Origin: JAXFQS01 sp051892815
GTDB taxonomy: Bacteria; Verrucomicrobiota; Kiritimatiellia; RFP12; DVOR01
Assembly (NCBI GenBank): GCA_051892815.1
Contig: JBJFGP010000201.1
Span: forward strand, 1 to 9,555
Direction: 5' to 3'
DNA length: 9,555 bases
Positions 6,711-9,555 of the stretch are shown here, in pieces. Every line of letters begins with the position of its first letter. The first letter of the stretch is position 1. The position numbers and the translations under genes were made by a program. Below the pieces are notes generated by a model. The model was not told the DNA's origin. It worked only from the letters and a program-made list of their open reading frames with translations, and ran no database searches.

Positions 6711-6716
6711 TCAGAA

Positions 6717-7217
6717 ATGGGCAAACCCCTTGTTGCGTTGGTGATGGGAAGCGACTCGGATTGGCCGGTCGTCCAAAAGGCGGCGGCGGTGCTAAAGGAG
6801 TTCGAGATTCCCTTCGAGGTGCGCGTGCTTTCGGCGCACAGGACGCCCAACCAAGCGGCAGAATATGCGCGTACGGCGGAGGAGCGCGGACTGCGCGTTT
6901 TGGTGGCGGCGGCTGGTTTGGCCGCGCATTTGGGAGGGGTACTGGCGGCGCATACGGTTCTGCCGGTGATTGGGCTTCCCTGCGCAGGAGGCCCGCTCAA
7001 TGGTCTGGATGCGCTCTATGCGACGGTTCAGATGCCCGGCGGAGTCCCAGTCGCAACGGTGGGAATCGGGAATGCGACGAATGCGGGGCTTCTGGCGGTT
7101 CAAATTCTGGCTACGGCGGATGCGGCTTTGCGGGCGCGTCTTTCCGACTACAAACTCAAGATGGCGGATAAGGTCGCCGCCAAGGATGCGGCCTTGCAGA
7201 AACAGTTGGGAGAATAG
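6717..7217 (+). CDS. purE: 5-(carboxyamino)imidazole ribonucleotide mutase, class I PurE
   Basis: Converts N5-CAIR to CAIR in purine synthesis, normally after PurK; forms an octamer in known relatives. The 166 residues are the usual length. Motifs: MGSDSDW (10-16, phosphate/ribose binding), SAHRTP with catalytic His41 (39-44), AAHLGG (69-74), GLPCAGGPLNGLD and VQMPGGVPVATVGIG. SAHRTP and AAHL match the class I mutase rather than the spirochaete-type class II carboxylase. The usual GGAAHLPG loop reads AGLAAHLGG here, a Gly-to-Leu and a Pro-to-Gly change next to the active site. Alanine codons are mostly GCG (23 of 33 by my count), unlike the GCC-rich genes upstream. A partner PurK is not in the window. 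Confidence 0.96.
   Translation: MGKPLVALVMGSDSDWPVVQKAAAVLKEFEIPFEVRVLSAHRTPNQAAEYARTAEERGLRVLVAAAGLAAHLGGVLAAHTVLPVIGLPCAGGPLNGLDALYATVQMPGGVPVATVGIGNATNAGLLAVQILATADAALRARLSDYKLKMADKVAAKDAALQKQLGE
7208..7213 (+). promoter_or_regulatory. ribosome-binding site of the IMP cyclohydrolase gene
   Basis: GGGAGA lies at the end of purE, seven bases before the ATG at 7221. Its position inside the preceding coding sequence points to coupled translation. Confidence 0.65.
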
Positions 7218-7220
7218 CAA

Positions 7221-7904
7221 ATGGCGTTGAACATTGTCGAGCGGATTGACGATTCGGTTCAGATCAAGCATGTACTGATGTCGGTGTCGGACAAGACGGG
7301 GCTGGAGACTTTCGTCCCGGCGCTCTTGGACGCGTGCCCTGGGGTGAAACTCTACTCGACGGGCGGCACTTTCGCGGCTCTTCAGAAGATTCTCACGCCC
7401 GAGCAGCAAAAGCAGCAACTTGTCGCGGTCTCGGACTATACGGGTCAGCCGGAGATGCAGGGGGGATTGGTCAAGACGCTCGATTTCAAGATTTACCTCG
7501 GGCTCTTGAGCGAGACCTACAACCCTTCGCACCAGCAGGATCTAGCGCGGACTGCTGGCGTGGCGATTGATATGGTGGTGGTCAACCTCTACCCCTTCAA
7601 GCAAACGGTCGCCAAGCCGGATGTCACGCCTGAGATGGCGCGCACGAATATCGACATTGGCGGTCCCTGCATGGTCCGGGCCTCGGCGAAGAACTATCTG
7701 CGCGTGGCTTCGGTGACCGATCCGGCGGACTATTCGGGGCTAGCCGCGGAACTGAAAGCCAACAACGGCAGGCTCGGTTTGGCGACGCGTTTCCGCCTGA
7801 TGCGCAAGGCTTTCGCCCACACGGCTTCGTACGACACGGCGATTGCGACCTTCTTTGGTTCGACGGACTTTCCCGCCGTTGAATCCTGCTACAAGTTCGA
7901 CTAG
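7221..7904 (+). CDS. purH: stand-alone IMP cyclohydrolase (PurH N-terminal domain only, PurJ type)
   Basis: Closes the ring of FAICAR to IMP, the last step of de novo purine synthesis. The 227 residues match only the MGS-like N-terminal domain of bacterial PurH (about 510 residues): SVSDKTGL (21-28), STGGTF (46-51), TGQPEM (74-79), VKTL (84-87), NLYPF (122-126), NIDIGG (143-148) and ASAKN (154-158). Residues matching the catalytic set known from ATIC (Lys85-Thr86, Tyr124, Asp145, Lys157) are present, so activity is expected. The usual KTLHPK-HGG segment instead reads KTLDFKIYLGLL, losing both histidines. The stop falls at the domain boundary and the next gene starts one base later. This is therefore a designed single-domain enzyme, not a frameshifted bifunctional one. 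AICAR formylation must come from a separate protein (PurV- or PurP-like) not in this window. Comparable single-domain enzymes are called PurJ in archaea. Confidence 0.93.
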   Translation: MALNIVERIDDSVQIKHVLMSVSDKTGLETFVPALLDACPGVKLYSTGGTFAALQKILTPEQQKQQLVAVSDYTGQPEMQGGLVKTLDFKIYLGLLSETYNPSHQQDLARTAGVAIDMVVVNLYPFKQTVAKPDVTPEMARTNIDIGGPCMVRASAKNYLRVASVTDPADYSGLAAELKANNGRLGLATRFRLMRKAFAHTASYDTAIATFFGSTDFPAVESCYKFD

Positions 7905-7905
7905 C

Positions 7906-8721
7906 GTGAAGGTCGACCTCCACACCCACTCGACCGCCTCCGACGGCACCGATGCGCCAGCCGAATTGGCCCGCAAGGGACGGGCGGCCGGGTTGGAAGT
8001 GATGGCTTTGACCGACCACGACACCCTCGACGGCACGCAGGAATTTCTCCACGCATTCGGTCCGGGCGCTCTGGCGGGTATCGAGGTTTGCGCCCCGACG
8101 CCGAAAGGAAGCCTCCATCTGGTCGGGCTCGGGGTGGACAGCGGGTACGCACCTCTGCAAGAGGCTCTGGCTTGGGTCTGCGAGCAGCGCCAGCAGCGCG
8201 CCGAGAAGATGCTTTCGCGCATTCAGGAGCAGCGGATAGACATCTCTTTGGGCGAGGTGTTGCAACATGTCGGCCCCGGAGGTGTCTTGGCGCGTCCCCA
8301 TTTCGCACGCACCTTGATGGAGAAGGGGTATGTATCTTCCATCGCCGAGGCTTTCGAGCGTTATCTCGCCGCGGGGAGACCCTGCTATGTGCCGAACGAG
8401 CACCTGTCGTCAAAAGAGTATATCGACCTCTTCCACTGGGCGGGTGGCGTAGCGGTTTTGGCTCATCCCTACTTCTGGTCGGAAGATCTGGACGAACTCG
8501 CCGTGGGAGTTGCCCGGCTCCACTCAGAGGGGCTGGACGCACTGGAGGCCTACTACACCGGCTACGGTCAGGGGCAGGTTCTGGACCTGTTGCGGCTAGC
8601 CAACCGTTTCCGCCTCGCCGTCTCAATCGGCTCCGACTACCACGGGCAGAATAAGCCATCAGTCCATCTCGGAGCCCTCCCCGACACCGAGTGCGTGACA
8701 GTTCTGGAACTCCTCAAATGA
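7906..8721 (+). CDS. PHP-domain phosphatase/5'-exonuclease, RNase AM (YciV) type
   Basis: Metal-dependent phosphoesterase. Relatives such as E. coli YciV/RNase AM remove 3'-phosphate from nucleoside 3',5'-bisphosphates (pAp to AMP) and trim RNA 5' ends. From a GTG start it is 271 residues, close to the family's 280-290. PHP metal ligands are all present: HTHS (His6, His8), Asp13, TDHDT (Asp37, His38), Glu60, His71, RPHFAR (His132), AHP (His187) and SDYH (Asp244, His246). The central GGVLARPHFAR ... YVPN region and YLAAGRPCYVP resemble YciV closely. The GTG at 7906 is one base after the preceding stop and gives the usual MKVDLHTHS beginning; an in-frame ATG at 7843 would overlap the cyclohydrolase gene. 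Its stop overlaps the next start (ATGA). The exact substrate is inferred from the family. Confidence 0.92.
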   Translation: MKVDLHTHSTASDGTDAPAELARKGRAAGLEVMALTDHDTLDGTQEFLHAFGPGALAGIEVCAPTPKGSLHLVGLGVDSGYAPLQEALAWVCEQRQQRAEKMLSRIQEQRIDISLGEVLQHVGPGGVLARPHFARTLMEKGYVSSIAEAFERYLAAGRPCYVPNEHLSSKEYIDLFHWAGGVAVLAHPYFWSEDLDELAVGVARLHSEGLDALEAYYTGYGQGQVLDLLRLANRFRLAVSIGSDYHGQNKPSVHLGALPDTECVTVLELLK

Positions 8722-9555
8722 ACCTCAAGGTCGGATTGGCTCTCGGCAGCGGCGGAGCGCGCGGGTGGGCACATCTTGGCGCCCTGCGCAGGCTCGGCGA
8801 ACTAGGATTCAAACCCCACTGTATCTGCGGAGCCAGCATCGGGGCGCTTGTTGGAGCTATCTATTCCGCCGGACAGTTCCAAGCCCTCGAACAAGTCGCC
8901 GCAACCTTTGGCTGGCGCGACTGGGCTGACCTCTTCTTCGATCCAACCTTCAATGTCTCCGGACTGCTGACCGGCGACCGGGTCGTCGACTTCCTGCGCC
9001 GCCCGGACTTGCTCGGCGATGGAACCCGCTGCGCCATTCCCTTCTCCGCCGCCGCCACCAACCTCCAGACCGGGCTACCGCACCACTTCCCGCCGGAGAC
9101 CAACGCGCTCGACGCTGTCCGCGCCTCCATCGCTATCCCCGTCGTCTTCGCCCCCCATACAATCGACGGGCAAACCTATATCGACGGCGGGCTGACCGAC
9201 CCCTTGCCCATCGACGCGTGCCGGAACCTGGGAGCCGAGCGCGTGGTCGCCATCGACATCAACCTCAACGCGGCAGTCTCCGACACCCCTGCCGCCCAGG
9301 ACGAACGCCCCTCGCCCTGGCATCGACTGATGGAAAAGGTTCTGCCCCATTCCCTCGCGGACAGGACAACGCCCGCCACGCTCTTTCGCGTCATGTCCGC
9401 CACCGTGCGCCTGATGGAAAATGTCGTGAGCCGCGACGCCATCGCCCTCCAACAGCCCGATGTGCTCATTCAGCCAGCCGTCGGACAGTTCCACATGCTC
9501 GCCTTCAAAGAGGCCCGGTTGCCCGCAATCCAAGCCGGATACGATGCCGTTTGCG
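8718..9555 (+). CDS. rssA: patatin-like phospholipase, RssA type (C-terminus cut by window)
   Basis: Predicted lipid acyl hydrolase with a Ser-Asp dyad. The first 279 residues are visible. LALGSGGARGWAH (7-19) is the oxyanion-hole glycine loop, GASIG (38-42) carries nucleophile Ser40, and IDGGL has the dyad Asp156. The later part (PWHRLMEKV, then PDVLIQPAVGQF) follows the layout I recall for E. coli RssA, which is about 300 residues, so only some tens of residues are missing. No signal peptide, so it acts inside the cell or on the inner membrane surface. The start overlaps the previous stop (ATGA), so it is translated in step with the PHP gene. RssA family members have no firmly known physiological substrate. 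Why it sits in a purine operon is unknown. Confidence 0.93.
   Translation, partial: MNLKVGLALGSGGARGWAHLGALRRLGELGFKPHCICGASIGALVGAIYSAGQFQALEQVAATFGWRDWADLFFDPTFNVSGLLTGDRVVDFLRRPDLLGDGTRCAIPFSAAATNLQTGLPHHFPPETNALDAVRASIAIPVVFAPHTIDGQTYIDGGLTDPLPIDACRNLGAERVVAIDINLNAAVSDTPAAQDERPSPWHRLMEKVLPHSLADRTTPATLFRVMSATVRLMENVVSRDAIALQQPDVLIQPAVGQFHMLAFKEARLPAIQAGYDAVC

Noticed and set aside
6561..6716. Upstream in-frame ATG for purE within purD
   Set aside because: The extra residues match no PurE; GAGGAG six bases before 6717 and the normal 166-residue length support the later start.
5726..7000. Long open frame of 424 codons on the minus strand opposite purD and purE
   Set aside because: Its translation has no family motifs and lies opposite two intact essential enzymes; GC-rich, codon-biased genes commonly leave such antisense frames open.
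7893..7910. Frameshift separating an AICAR transformylase half from the cyclohydrolase
   Set aside because: The following sequence encodes a complete PHP protein in another frame, with no trace of transformylase motifs.

Overview
The window is a GC-rich bacterial chromosome segment whose genes strongly prefer C- or G-ending codons. It encodes mostly housekeeping metabolism plus three exported proteins. The long secreted protein with beta-helix-like repeats, the large secreted protein resembling the DUF3352 type, and at least two genes that look leaderless or nearly so suggest the PVC superphylum (Kiritimatiellota/Verrucomicrobiota-like). That placement is an inference from protein style, not a proven assignment. 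There are no mobile elements, CRISPR arrays, rRNAs or tRNAs.

Layout. (1) Positions 1-944, minus strand: N-terminal 55% or so of dihydroxy-acid dehydratase (ilvD), cut by the window edge. (2) 945-1304: divergent intergenic region with a good sigma70-type ilvD promoter, a GC-rich leader hairpin and a large imperfect palindrome with repeated GTTGCA/TGCAAC half-sites. (3) 1305-3790, plus strand: a two-gene unit. A secreted endonuclease/exonuclease/phosphatase-fold hydrolase overlaps by 4 bases (GTGA) a secreted beta-helix-like protein of unknown function. (4) 3791-3892: short intergenic region with a near-consensus promoter flanked by a perfect 11-bp inverted repeat that reaches the start codon. 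(5) 3893-9555, plus strand: a tight six-gene operon consisting of a secreted protein of unknown function, purD, purE, a stand-alone IMP cyclohydrolase (the N-terminal half of PurH only), a PHP-domain phosphatase/nuclease of the RNase AM (YciV) type and an RssA-like patatin phospholipase cut by the window edge. Spacings are 3, 10, 3, 1 and -4 bases.

How the genes fit together. PurD and PurE carry out early steps of de novo IMP synthesis and the IMP cyclohydrolase carries out the last. The AICAR transformylase half of ordinary bacterial PurH is absent here and must be supplied elsewhere. The PHP protein probably releases AMP or trims RNA ends, which would feed purine nucleotides back, but this is inference. 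An exported protein at the head of the purine operon and a patatin at its tail have no obvious purine role.

The most unusual signals are the inverted repeat around the purine-operon promoter, the stand-alone cyclohydrolase with a rewritten KTLHP-type motif, and the half-site array upstream of ilvD. I do not see a complete, clearly novel multi-gene system; the window is mostly ordinary metabolism with a few regulatory and architectural oddities.
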